Below, piece after piece: positions 1 through 6,759 of a stretch of 13,812 nucleotides of DNA. The stretch comes from Pseudomonadota bacterium (GTDB lineage Bacteria; Pseudomonadota; Alphaproteobacteria; UBA8366; JADFVY01), in the NCBI GenBank assembly GCA_015222795.1, contig JADFVY010000002.1, forward strand, positions 1-13,812, in the 5' to 3' direction. A program made the position numbers and the translations under genes. The notes below the pieces were generated by a model. That model worked only from the letters and a program-made list of their open reading frames with translations, did no database searches and had not been told where the DNA came from. Numbering within the stretch: the stretch's first letter is position 1; the number at the start of each line of letters is the position of its first letter.

Positions 1-382
1 CTTCATCGACCACTGTGTTGTCGGTGGTGTTGGCGTTGATCTCAATCTTGAAACCGTAATTCAGGCCGTTGTCGGCGGTTCCCGAAACATTGAGTTGAAG
101 CTCGGCCTCATCGACGCCGAAATACCAGTCGTGATCCTGCCGGCCGGTGCCATCGATGTCGTATTTCGTAAACTCGGCGCCCACCCAGGTTGTGGCATCC
201 GGCGGAAAACCGATTTCGTCCCAGGTGTCCGTCACTTTCGTGTTGTCCTGGTCCACCCAGTAAAACTGGAAGTTGGCATTGCCGGTAAGTTTCCATGTCG
301 GCGCTTCCGCGGCCATCGCCGCGCCGCCGAGGATCGCGGCCGCGCTCACCAGCGCCGTGCCGCCAAGAAGTCCCTTTTTCAT
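1..382 (-). CDS. Outer-membrane porin, N-terminal part (runs off left edge)
   Basis: Reading the minus strand from ATG at 382 gives 127 codons with no stop before the window edge, so the gene is partial. The protein opens with a clear signal peptide: MKK, then a hydrophobic Gly/Ala-rich stretch, with a likely cleavage site after AMA near residue 26. The mature part starts with alternating polar and aromatic residues (WKLTGNANFQFYW) and later ELQLNVSGTADNGLNYGFKI, the pattern of transmembrane beta strands and turns in alphaproteobacterial porins. Such porins are trimeric beta barrels that let small solutes through the outer membrane. The start at 382 is preferred over ATG at 388 because AGGGGG (397-392) lies nine bases upstream of it. 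The gene is divergent from rpsF. The substrate cannot be told from this fragment. Confidence 0.8.
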   Translation of the reverse strand, partial: MKKGLLGGTALVSAAAILGGAAMAAEAPTWKLTGNANFQFYWVDQDNTKVTDTWDEIGFPPDATTWVGAEFTKYDIDGTGRQDHDWYFGVDEAELQLNVSGTADNGLNYGFKIEINANTTDNTVVDE

Positions 383-472
383 CGTCATCTACCCCCTGTG
401 TAATAGGTTTCAACGTATACCGCGACACCCCCGCCCAAGGAAAAACAATCCGCATCGGGCAATGTCTTGAGC

Positions 473-501
473 ATTACAAACCAATTGCGGAGGTTATTCA
501 A
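473..501 (-). promoter_or_regulatory. Candidate sigma70-type promoter for the porin gene
   Basis: On the minus strand, TTGAAT (501-496) is followed after exactly 17 bases by TGTAAT (478-473). These match the -35 and -10 consensus at four and five of six positions. Transcription would start near 466, leaving a leader of about 84 bases before the porin ATG at 382. This is a motif match only. Confidence 0.45.
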
Positions 502-607
502 GAAATAAATTGGAACTTCGCCGGGCGGCCGGAATGGCACGACCGTGGCGATTTTTTCCTTTCCCCGGCCGGGCAAATGTGTATATTGCGCCGCTTCTTA
601 ACTCCTT

Positions 608-682
608 GCCGGGTTCCTCACGGGGCTCGGCTAGGTTCGGGACGATCGATACCGCGGGTGGGCCGCGGCGACGCCGGGCCGC
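608..682 (+). promoter_or_regulatory. Structured rpsF leader, possible S6:S18 autoregulatory site
   Basis: Several inverted repeats lie in the rpsF 5' leader. GCCGGG (608-613) can pair with CTCGGC (626-631). CCGCGG occurs at 652-657 and again at 663-668 and can pair with itself. GGCC (661-664) can pair with GGCC (677-680), enclosing GGC-GAC-GCC (667-675) with a three-base loop. In many bacteria the S6:S18 complex binds a small hairpin in its own mRNA leader and represses translation. I see the structure potential but cannot confirm the diagnostic bulge and loop, so this call is tentative. Confidence 0.25.
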
Positions 683-709
683 AAACAGCCAAAGGGAGTC
701 TGACTACAA

Positions 710-1204
710 ATGCCATACTATGAGAATGTCTTCATCGCGCGGCAGGATATTTCCTCCGCCCAGGTGGATGCGCTCGTCGATGCCTTTTCCGAGATCATCA
801 CGGGTGCCGGCGGCCAGATTCACCGCCGCGAATACTGGGGGCTGAAAAGCCTGCAGTACCGCATCAAAAAGAACCGCAAGGGCCATTACGTTCTGCTGAA
901 CATCGAGTCAACCTCGGAAGCGATGCAGGAAATGGAGCGCCAAATGCGCCTCAACGAGGACTTGCTGCGCCACCTGACTGTGCGCACCGATGAAATCCCC
1001 GAGGGACCGTCGGTCATGACGCAGGGCCGCGGCGACCGCGAACGCGCCACCCGCGATGGCGACGACCGTCCGCCACGCGAAAGCCGGACGTCCGATACGC
1101 CGGCGCCGAAGGTAACGGCGCCCGCGGCCGAGGCGCCCGCAGCCGAGGCACCCGCGGCGGCAGCCACCGAAGAGACAACTGTTAAAAAGGGAGACGAAGA
1201 ATGA
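710..1204 (+). CDS. rpsF: 30S ribosomal protein S6 with long C-terminal tail
   Basis: Ribosomal protein S6 binds S18 and the central domain of 16S rRNA in the small-subunit platform. The 164-residue product begins MPYYENVFIARQDIS and contains the family features GGQIHRREYWGLKSLQYRIKKNRKGHY and LLRHLTVRTDE, so the S6 fold spans about residues 1-95. The remaining 70 or so residues are a charged, then Ala/Pro/Glu-rich, low-complexity tail. Tails of this kind are common in alphaproteobacterial S6, whereas the core protein is about 95-130 residues. The ATG at 710 has GGGAG at 694-698, a slightly long spacing. The stop overlaps the rpsR start (ATGA), indicating translational coupling and balanced production of the S6:S18 pair. 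Confidence 0.97.
   Translation: MPYYENVFIARQDISSAQVDALVDAFSEIITGAGGQIHRREYWGLKSLQYRIKKNRKGHYVLLNIESTSEAMQEMERQMRLNEDLLRHLTVRTDEIPEGPSVMTQGRGDRERATRDGDDRPPRESRTSDTPAPKVTAPAAEAPAAEAPAAAATEETTVKKGDEE
1121..1160 (+). repeat. 15-bp tandem repeat in the rpsF tail
   Basis: The unit CCCGCGGCCGAGGCG (1121-1135) is followed by CCCGCAGCCGAGGCA (1136-1150), differing at two positions, and then by a partial third unit beginning CCCGCGGCGG. The units encode successive Pro-Ala-Ala-Glu-Ala steps of the S6 tail. The array is short and in frame, so it can grow or shrink by five residues without breaking the gene. Confidence 0.7.
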
Positions 1205-1452
1205 GCGCCGATGCCAAAGCCGACAGCGGCCGCCGGCCATTCTTCCGCCGCCGCAAGACATGTCCCTTCACCGGGCCGAACGCGCCGGCGATCGATTACA
1301 AGGACGTCAAAACGCTGCTGCGCTTCACGTCGGAGCGCGGCAAGATCGTGCCGAGCCGCATCACCGCCGTTTCGAACAAGAAACAGCGTGTACTGGCCCG
1401 CGCCATCAAGCGCGCCCGGTTCCTGGCTCTGATGCCCTATATTTTAAAGTAA
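1201..1452 (+). CDS. rpsR: 30S ribosomal protein S18
   Basis: S18 pairs with S6 on the platform of the small ribosomal subunit. The 83-residue product is of normal length and shows the family landmarks: RRPFFRRRKTCPF near the start, then IDYKDVKTLLRFTSERGKIVPSRITAVSNKKQRVLARAIKRARFLALMPY at residues about 31-80. The ATG at 1201 overlaps the rpsF stop by four bases and has GGGAGA nearby within the end of rpsF. Only one cysteine is present in the N-terminal segment, so there is no four-cysteine zinc site. It lies in the canonical position between rpsF and the DUF2232 gene. Confidence 0.98.
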   Translation: MSADAKADSGRRPFFRRRKTCPFTGPNAPAIDYKDVKTLLRFTSERGKIVPSRITAVSNKKQRVLARAIKRARFLALMPYILK

Positions 1453-1491
1453 GGCAGAGCCCGTCTTCGCGGCGAGCCAGGGAATACTGGT

Positions 1492-2424
1492 ATGACCATC
1501 CCATGGTGGTTGTTGGGTGCGGGTGCCGGCATTGCCAGCGCACTGCTATTAGGAGTCACGCCCACAAACCTGCTGGGCGCCATGCTGTTGTCTGTCCTGA
1601 TTCCGGTGCCGCTTTTCATGGCGGGACTGGGCTTGGGGACAATGGCCGGCGCGATTGCCGCGGCGGTTGCGACTTTGGTGGTGCTGGTTAACCATGGACC
1701 GATGATCGGGATGCGTTTTGCGGGCGAATTCGCGGCCCCTGTGGCTATACTGGTACGTCAGGCAATGTTGTCACGCACCGACGATAGCGGGACAGAGTGG
1801 TTTCCGGCGGGTTTACTGACCGCGACGCTATCGGTTATCGGGCTGGGCTTTGCAATCGCGATTTCGGCGATCATATCGTCGCTGGCTGTGCAGGAACTTT
1901 TTGATGAGCGCCTGCGCATCTTCGCCGAGAACTTCGCGGCCGGTAACGAAGGGATTACCGCCGACACGTTGCTGGAATGGATGGAGCCCATCAAACGGCT
2001 GTTGCCGGGGATGACAACCGTCATCTGGATGGTGAACCTGATTGCCGCCGGCGCTCTGGCTCAGGCAGCGTTGGTGAAGTTGGACCGGAATTTGCGGCCC
2101 TGGCCGAATTTTATGGCGATGGAACTACCCAGTTGGATGGTGGTTGTCGCAACCGTGCCCCTGGCCGCCGCCATGGTGCTGCCGGAGCCGGCGAGAACAT
2201 ATGCGTTGGCCATGACTTTCGCGGCCTGTTTCGCGTTTCTGTTGCAGGGGCTGGCCGTGGTCCACGCCTTCAACAGGAAGATCCAGGGAGGCACGATCCT
2301 TCTGGTGATCTTCTACGTGCTGGTATTCGGGCAAGGGTTCCCGGTAGTGCTGTTGGTGCTGCTGGGCGCCGTGGAGCAATATGCCTGGGTACGCCGCCGA
2401 TGGATTGAGAAAACGAAAGAATAA
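1492..2424 (+). CDS. DUF2232 multi-pass inner-membrane protein
   Basis: This 310-residue protein is strongly hydrophobic, with about eight predicted membrane segments near residues 5-22, 25-47, 50-70, 108-133, 170-195, 214-231, 237-262 and 269-298. A cytoplasmic or periplasmic loop containing acidic and basic residues separates the fourth and fifth. Its size, topology and place between rpsR and rplI match the DUF2232 (YybS-like) family found there in alphaproteobacteria. The molecular role is unknown, and energy-coupling or transport functions are speculation. ATG 1492 is chosen because AGGGA (1479-1483) sits eight bases upstream. The stop codon lies inside a perfect hairpin (2419-2442). The family call is from memory of context and composition, not from a motif. 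Confidence 0.8.
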   Translation: MTIPWWLLGAGAGIASALLLGVTPTNLLGAMLLSVLIPVPLFMAGLGLGTMAGAIAAAVATLVVLVNHGPMIGMRFAGEFAAPVAILVRQAMLSRTDDSGTEWFPAGLLTATLSVIGLGFAIAISAIISSLAVQELFDERLRIFAENFAAGNEGITADTLLEWMEPIKRLLPGMTTVIWMVNLIAAGALAQAALVKLDRNLRPWPNFMAMELPSWMVVVATVPLAAAMVLPEPARTYALAMTFAACFAFLLQGLAVVHAFNRKIQGGTILLVIFYVLVFGQGFPVVLLVLLGAVEQYAWVRRRWIEKTKE

Positions 2425-2442
2425 CGCGGGATTGCGTTATTC
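2419..2442 (+). terminator. Perfect hairpin at the end of the DUF2232 gene
   Basis: GAATAACGC (2419-2427) and GCGTTATTC (2434-2442) form a perfect nine-base-pair stem with a six-base loop. The TAA stop of the upstream gene is inside the left arm. It is followed by GGCTTTTGGGTTT, which has T runs but not an uninterrupted one. It could be a weak intrinsic terminator, an attenuator or an mRNA-stabilising end that sets the ratio of rplI to the upstream genes. Confidence 0.5.
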
Positions 2443-2474
2443 GGCTTTTGGGTTTAAACGAACGACCGAATTTG

Positions 2475-2492
2475 GCTTCGCGGGCGCGAAGC
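2475..2492 (+). promoter_or_regulatory. rplI leader hairpin next to the ribosome binding site
   Basis: GCTTCGC (2475-2481) and GCGAAGC (2486-2492) form a perfect seven-base-pair stem around a GGGC loop. The stem ends two bases before the AGGAGG (2495-2500) of rplI. Its closeness to the ribosome binding site suggests a role in translation control or in keeping that site unpaired. No ligand or protein is implied by the sequence. Confidence 0.45.
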
Positions 2493-2508
2493 ACAGGAGG
2501 ATAGAAAG

Positions 2509-3243
2509 ATGGATGTAATTTTACTCGAGCGTGTGGAGAAACTGGGTCAGATGGGTGACGTGGTCAACGTCAAGCCCGGCTTTGCTCGTAATTTCCTGCT
2601 GCCACGCAACAAGGCCTTGCGCGCTACCAAGCAGAACAAGGAAATTTTCGACCAGAAGCGCCAGCAGTTGGAAGCCGAAAACCTGACCCTGAAGGGCGAG
2701 GCGGAGAAGATCGGCGCGAAACTGGACGGCATGCGTATCAGCATGATCCGCAGCGCCGGCGAGAGCGGCCAACTCTACGGATCGGTCAACTCGCGCGATA
2801 TCGCCGAGGGCGTCACCGCGGGCGGCGTCACGATCACCCGCAATCAGGTGGTGATGGATCATCCGATCAAAATGCTGGGACTGCACGACATGCGCGTCAG
2901 GCTGCATCCGGAAGTTTCGGTCACCGTCGTGGTCAATGTGGCGCGTTCGGATGAAGAAGCCGAGCGCCAGGCAGAACTGGGCCGCGCTATCACGGCGCAG
3001 GAAGACGATCGCGCCGAGCAGGCGGCCATGGCTGCCGAAACCGCAGCCGCCGCAGCCGCCGCCGCAAGGTCCGAGGAGATGCTGGAGCATGCCCCGGAAG
3101 AAGATCTCGTGGAATCGGTGGTAGCCGAAGTGACTGGTGAAGCCGAAGCCGAGGCAGCCCCCGAGTCGGCCGCGCCGGCCGAGGAAGCAGCGCCGGCCGA
3201 GGAAGCCTCCGAAGAGGCCGGCGAGGAAGAAAACAAGGACTGA
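2509..3243 (+). CDS. rplI: 50S ribosomal protein L9 with long acidic tail
   Basis: L9 is a two-domain protein at the base of the L1 stalk of the large subunit and helps reading-frame maintenance. The N-terminal domain is plain: MDVILLERVEKLGQMGDVVNVKPGFARNFLLPRNKA. The connecting helix (about 45-75) and C-terminal domain (about 76-150, including GQLYGSVNSRDIA and ending VSVTVVVNVARS) follow. Normal L9 is about 150 residues, while this one is 244. The extra 90 or so residues are Ala/Glu-rich low-complexity sequence, probably disordered and very acidic. ATG 2509 follows an excellent AGGAGG at eight bases. Perfect hairpins lie upstream (2419-2442, 2475-2492) and downstream (3302-3325), hinting at a separately tuned transcript segment. 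Confidence 0.97.
   Translation: MDVILLERVEKLGQMGDVVNVKPGFARNFLLPRNKALRATKQNKEIFDQKRQQLEAENLTLKGEAEKIGAKLDGMRISMIRSAGESGQLYGSVNSRDIAEGVTAGGVTITRNQVVMDHPIKMLGLHDMRVRLHPEVSVTVVVNVARSDEEAERQAELGRAITAQEDDRAEQAAMAAETAAAAAAAARSEEMLEHAPEEDLVESVVAEVTGEAEAEAAPESAAPAEEAAPAEEASEEAGEEENKD
3172..3206 (+). repeat. 18-bp tandem repeat in the rplI tail
   Basis: GCGCCGGCCGAGGAAGC occurs at 3172-3188 and again at 3190-3206, a perfect direct repeat with an 18-base period. It encodes Ala-Pro-Ala-Glu-Glu-Ala units of the acidic L9 tail. Being in frame, it can change tail length without a frameshift. Confidence 0.75.
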
Positions 3244-3301
3244 ACCCCTTGAAAACAATCCGGTCGGAGAGTTATCCCCGATATCCTCTCTATTGAACAC
3301 T

Positions 3302-3325
3302 TACACCCGCCGCGAGGCGGGTGTA
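3302..3325 (+). terminator. Ten-base-pair hairpin between rplI and dnaB
   Basis: TACACCCGCC (3302-3311) and GGCGGGTGTA (3316-3325) pair perfectly around a GCGA loop, a GNRA-type tetraloop. The trailing sequence CTGTTTC is only weakly T-rich. It could be an inefficient intrinsic terminator for the ribosomal block. Because it ends 11 bases before the dnaB ATG, it could also affect dnaB translation. Confidence 0.5.
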
Positions 3326-3336
3326 CTGTTTCAGGC

Positions 3337-4857
3337 ATGAATTCAACCGCCCCCGAAAACACTGTCACCCCGCTTCGCAATGACGGGGGCGACACCCCCG
3401 CCTACCGCATCCCGCCCCACAACGCAGAGGTGGAAGCCGGGCTTCTGGGCGCAATTCTGACCAACGACCGGGCGTTGGAAAAGGTCGCGGATTTCCTGCA
3501 GGCCGATCACTTCTACGAGCCTGTCCATGGCCGCATTTACGATGCCGCGCGCCGATTGGTGGAGCGCGGCCAGAAGGCCAGCCCGCAGACGCTGGCTCAT
3601 TTCTTTGTGGCGGATGAGGCGCTGACCGAGGTCGGCGGCGCACAGTATCTCTACGAACTGGCCGCCAGCATCATCAGCGTCGCCAACGTCACCGATTACG
3701 GCCGCATTATCCACGACCTCTACCTGCGCCGGGAACTGATTGAACTTGGCGAAGGGGTCGTCAACGAAGCCTTCCAGCCCGACATCGACGATTCGGCCCC
3801 GCTGCAGATCGAAAAGGCGGAGCAGCAACTCTACAATCTGGCCACGGTAGGCGAAACCGATCGCGGCGTCGTTTCCCTGAAACATGCTTCCCTCGTGGCG
3901 CTGGAAGAGGCCGAACAGGCGTTCAAGCGCGAGGGCCATGTCGTCGGCGTGACCACGGGACTGAGGGATCTGGACCGACGACTGGGCGGGCTTCACGGGT
4001 CGGATCTGCTCATCCTTGCCGGCCGCCCCTCGATGGGGAAAACGGCACTGGCCACCAATATCGCCTTCAACGCCGCGCAGGCCAGAAAACCAACCGATGG
4101 AGACGAACCCGGCGGCACCAATCATGTGCTTTTCTTCTCGCTGGAAATGTCGTCGGAACAGTTAGCCGCCCGTATCCTGTCGCAGGTTTCGGGCATCCCG
4201 TCCGACCGTGTGCGCCGTGGCGAAATCAACGCGGATGAATTCCAGGCCTTTGCGGTCGCCAGCCAGCAGATGAGCAAGGTTTCGCTGTTCATCGACGACA
4301 CGCCGGGAATCACGGTATCGACCATGCGAACCCGCGCACGCCGCCTGAAACGACAACAAGGGTTGGACTTGATCGTGGTCGATTACCTGCAATTATTGCA
4401 GGGGACGCCCGGCCGCCGCGCGGAAAACAGGGTGCAGGAAGTCTCTGAAATCACCCGTGGGATGAAAATGCTGGCCAAGGAGTTGGAGGTGCCGGTAATC
4501 GCGCTGTCACAGCTCAGCCGTCAGGTGGAACAGCGCGAGGACAAACGCCCGCAACTGTCCGATCTTCGCGAGTCCGGGTCGATCGAACAGGATGCCGACG
4601 TCGTCATGTTCATCTACCGTGAGCAATACTATCTGGAAAAGGGCGAGCCGGTTCAGGGCATCGAAGAGGCTCAAGACAAGTTTCTGTCGAAGGCCGAACG
4701 GTGGAAAGAGAGAATGACAGAGGTGGAGAACACCGCCAGTGTCATCATCGCCAAGCAACGCCACGGTCCGGTCGGCACGGTCGACTTGTATTTCGAGGGC
4801 GCCCTGACCAAATTCGGCGACCTCGACCGGCAATATAGCGAAGACGACGTATATTGA
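3337..4857 (+). CDS. dnaB: Replicative DNA helicase DnaB
   Basis: DnaB is the hexameric ATP-driven helicase that unwinds DNA at the replication fork and recruits primase. The 506-residue product has the N-terminal helical domain starting at YRIPPHNAEVEAGLLGAIL (about residues 23-130) and the RecA-like C-terminal domain with Walker A GRPSMGKT (229-236). It also has the LFFSLEMSSEQLAARIL segment, Walker B LIVVDYLQLL (Asp 349), and the conserved SQLSRQVEQREDKRPQLSDLRESGSIEQDADVV. Length is normal. ATG 3337 lacks a good ribosome binding site and sits just after a strong hairpin, but no better start exists before the conserved domain. Residues 9-22 are encoded by a palindromic, repeat-like stretch. 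alr follows after 31 bases. Confidence 0.97.
   Translation: MNSTAPENTVTPLRNDGGDTPAYRIPPHNAEVEAGLLGAILTNDRALEKVADFLQADHFYEPVHGRIYDAARRLVERGQKASPQTLAHFFVADEALTEVGGAQYLYELAASIISVANVTDYGRIIHDLYLRRELIELGEGVVNEAFQPDIDDSAPLQIEKAEQQLYNLATVGETDRGVVSLKHASLVALEEAEQAFKREGHVVGVTTGLRDLDRRLGGLHGSDLLILAGRPSMGKTALATNIAFNAAQARKPTDGDEPGGTNHVLFFSLEMSSEQLAARILSQVSGIPSDRVRRGEINADEFQAFAVASQQMSKVSLFIDDTPGITVSTMRTRARRLKRQQGLDLIVVDYLQLLQGTPGRRAENRVQEVSEITRGMKMLAKELEVPVIALSQLSRQVEQREDKRPQLSDLRESGSIEQDADVVMFIYREQYYLEKGEPVQGIEEAQDKFLSKAERWKERMTEVENTASVIIAKQRHGPVGTVDLYFEGALTKFGDLDRQYSEDDVY
3363..3400. repeat. Repeat-like palindrome inside the dnaB 5' end
   Basis: TGTC (3363-3366) pairs with GACA (3391-3394), and CCCC (3368-3371) with GGGG (3386-3389), giving an imperfect hairpin. 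GGGGG (3385-3389) and CCCCC (3395-3399) offer an alternative fold. The central CTTCGCAATGACGGGG resembles the ends of small dispersed palindromic repeats that I recall from many alphaproteobacterial genomes. It encodes only the variable N-terminal extension of DnaB. Confidence 0.3.
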
Positions 4858-4888
4858 CGGGCGACGGGAAGATGGCCCTGGCATTCCC

Positions 4889-5989
4889 ATGAACGAGAAC
4901 GCCTCCTCGATCCTCACCATCAGTCTCGATGCGATTGCGGCTAATTACCGGCTGCTTGCCGCGCGGGCACAGCCGGCGGTGACGGCCGCCGCCATCAAGG
5001 CGGACGCATACGGGTTGGGGGTGGCCGAGGTTTCGCGCACCCTGTGGGCCGAGGGATGCCGGGATTTTTTTGTCGCCACCATCGACGAGGGGATCGAGTT
5101 GCGCGGCCTGCTGGGGCAAGCACGAATTGCCGTGCTGAACGGGCTGATCGCCGGCGAACCCGCCCTGTTTCGCGAACACGACCTGATCCCGGTTCTGAAC
5201 GACCTGGGCCAGATCGACGATTGGCGCGCGGATTGCCGGAACAACGGTCCGGCGGCGGCGGTCCTGCATCTCGATACCGGCATGGCGCGCCTTGGACTGC
5301 CGCCAGCCGAACTTGATGCGCTGGCCGATGACCATTCCCGACTCAATGGCATTGATCTGGCCCTGATCATCAGCCACCTGTCCCGCGCCGGCGAACCGGA
5401 CGAAACCATGAGCCACCGTCAGCGCGACGATTTCGCCGCCGCGCTTGCCCGTTTGCCGTGGGCGCCGGCAAGTCTCGCGGCCTCATCGGGCATTTTTCTT
5501 GGCCCCGATTACCTGTTCGATATGGTCCGTCCCGGTGTATGTCTGCATGGGATCAACCCGCGCCCGGGCCAACCTAACCCACTGCGCGCGGTAGTCCGGC
5601 TCCAGGCAAAAATCCTGCAAATCCGTGACGTTGACACCCCCCAGACCGTTGGATATGGTGCTACCCACCGCTTTGCCGGGCCGGGCCGCGTGGCAACCCT
5701 GGCGGCGGGTTATGCGGACGGTTATCCGCGCAGTTTGAGCGGTTGCGGGACGGCTCATATGGGCGCGACGGCCGTCCCGGTTTTAGGACGTGTGTCGATG
5801 GATCTGATTGCCGTCGATGTGACGCGGGTACCGGAGGCCAGACCCGGCGATATGGTGGATCTGATTGGACCGCATCACGATATTGACGCGCTGGCCGAAG
5901 AGGCCGGAACCGTTGGCTACGAGATACTGACCAGCCTGGGGCGCCGTTATAAACGGCATTACCTCGGCGGCGATGGAGAGGTTGCTTGA
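4889..5989 (+). CDS. alr: Alanine racemase
   Basis: This PLP enzyme interconverts L- and D-alanine, supplying D-alanine for peptidoglycan in the cytoplasm. The 366-residue product has the family's usual length. The PLP lysine is Lys37 in AAIKADAYGLG. The second catalytic base is Tyr256 in VGYGATHRF. Conserved segments LHLDTGMARLGL, ISHLSRAGEPD and GYADGYPRSLSG plus LGRVSMDLIAVDVT complete the barrel and C-terminal domain. ATG 4889 has no strong ribosome binding site (GGGAAG lies about 17 bases upstream) but agrees with family N-termini. The ATG at 4872 is out of frame. It lies 31 bases after dnaB, and its stop overlaps the mlaE start. Confidence 0.96.
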   Translation: MNENASSILTISLDAIAANYRLLAARAQPAVTAAAIKADAYGLGVAEVSRTLWAEGCRDFFVATIDEGIELRGLLGQARIAVLNGLIAGEPALFREHDLIPVLNDLGQIDDWRADCRNNGPAAAVLHLDTGMARLGLPPAELDALADDHSRLNGIDLALIISHLSRAGEPDETMSHRQRDDFAAALARLPWAPASLAASSGIFLGPDYLFDMVRPGVCLHGINPRPGQPNPLRAVVRLQAKILQIRDVDTPQTVGYGATHRFAGPGRVATLAAGYADGYPRSLSGCGTAHMGATAVPVLGRVSMDLIAVDVTRVPEARPGDMVDLIGPHHDIDALAEEAGTVGYEILTSLGRRYKRHYLGGDGEVA

Positions 5990-6759
5990 ATATATTTCAA
6001 CCTATCGGCAAGGCTTTCCTGAAATTTCTGGAGGCGGCGGGACGATTGGCTGTGTTCGCCGTTGTTTCGGTGTCGCACTGCGTACGCCCACCGTTCTATC
6101 CACGCCTGATCGGTCGGCAGATGATCGAAATCGGCTATTACTCGCTGCCTGTGGTCGGGCTGACCACGCTGTTTTCCGGCATGGTGCTGGCGCTGCAGAG
6201 CTATACCGGCTTCGCGCGCTTTTCCGCCGAGAGCGCGGTACCCAACGTAGTGGTGCTGTCGATGACGCGAGAACTGGGCCCGGTGCTGGCCGGGCTGATG
6301 GTGGCGGGGCGCGTCGGCGCCGCGATGGCCGCCGAGATCGGCACCATGCGCGTGACCGAGCAGATCGACGCGCTGACCACGCTATCGACCAACCCGCATA
6401 AATACCTGGTCGCGCCCCGGCTGATCGCGGGACTGACCATGCTGCCGCTTCTGGTTCTGGTGGGTGATACCATCGGGGTGTTCGGCGGCTATCTGATCAG
6501 CGTCTACAAGCTGGGCTTCAACCCGGCGATCTATATCAAGAACACCTGGCAATATATGGAATTCCTCGACGTCTTTTCCGGCGTCGTAAAGGCCGCCGTC
6601 TTCGGCTTTATCATCTCCCTGATGGGCTGCTACAATGGTTACCACAGCCGCGGCGGCGCCCAGGGCGTGGGCGCCGCGACCACCAACGCGGTGGTATCGG
6701 CCTCTATCCTGATCCTGATTTCCAACTACATTATTACAGAAATGTTTTTCGCCAAATGA
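5986..6759 (+). CDS. mlaE: MlaE-type ABC transporter permease (lipid asymmetry)
   Basis: MlaE-family permeases form the inner-membrane channel of the ABC system that moves phospholipids between the inner and outer membranes. The 257-residue product has about five or six membrane segments and the family signature SMTRELGPVLAGLMVAGRVGAAMAAEIGTM with VTEQIDALTTL near residues 85-135, then FFISLMGCYNGYHSRGGAQGVG-like sequence (here FIISLMGCYNGYHS). The start is TTG at 5986, with GGAG at 5975-5978 and an overlap with the alr stop (TTGA), so coupled translation is likely. mlaF follows with an ATGA overlap. No substrate-binding MlaD, MlaC or MlaB gene is adjacent, so the rest of the system must be elsewhere. 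Confidence 0.93.
   Translation: MNIFQPIGKAFLKFLEAAGRLAVFAVVSVSHCVRPPFYPRLIGRQMIEIGYYSLPVVGLTTLFSGMVLALQSYTGFARFSAESAVPNVVVLSMTRELGPVLAGLMVAGRVGAAMAAEIGTMRVTEQIDALTTLSTNPHKYLVAPRLIAGLTMLPLLVLVGDTIGVFGGYLISVYKLGFNPAIYIKNTWQYMEFLDVFSGVVKAAVFGFIISLMGCYNGYHSRGGAQGVGAATTNAVVSASILILISNYIITEMFFAK

Larger units (their letters stand above)
389..709. other. Divergent intergenic region between porin gene and rpsF
   Basis: These 321 bases separate the leftward porin gene from the rightward ribosomal operon. The left half is relatively AT-rich and holds the candidate porin promoter. The right half contains TATATT at 582-587, a possible -10 element for rpsF with no convincing -35, and then a GC-rich leader of about 115 bases with several inverted repeats. 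Short open frames across this stretch have no recognisable product and no good ribosome binding site, so I see no gene here. Confidence 0.6.

Noticed and set aside
3272..3280. TTATCCCCG resembling a DnaA box next to dnaB
   Set aside because: Only seven of nine positions fit, it is a single copy with no AT-rich stretch, and dnaB is not usually next to the origin in this class.
2521..3300. 259-residue minus-strand frame opposite rplI
   Set aside because: It is antisense shadow of the Ala/Glu repeats (read as Gly/Cys/Phe-rich) with no family resemblance.
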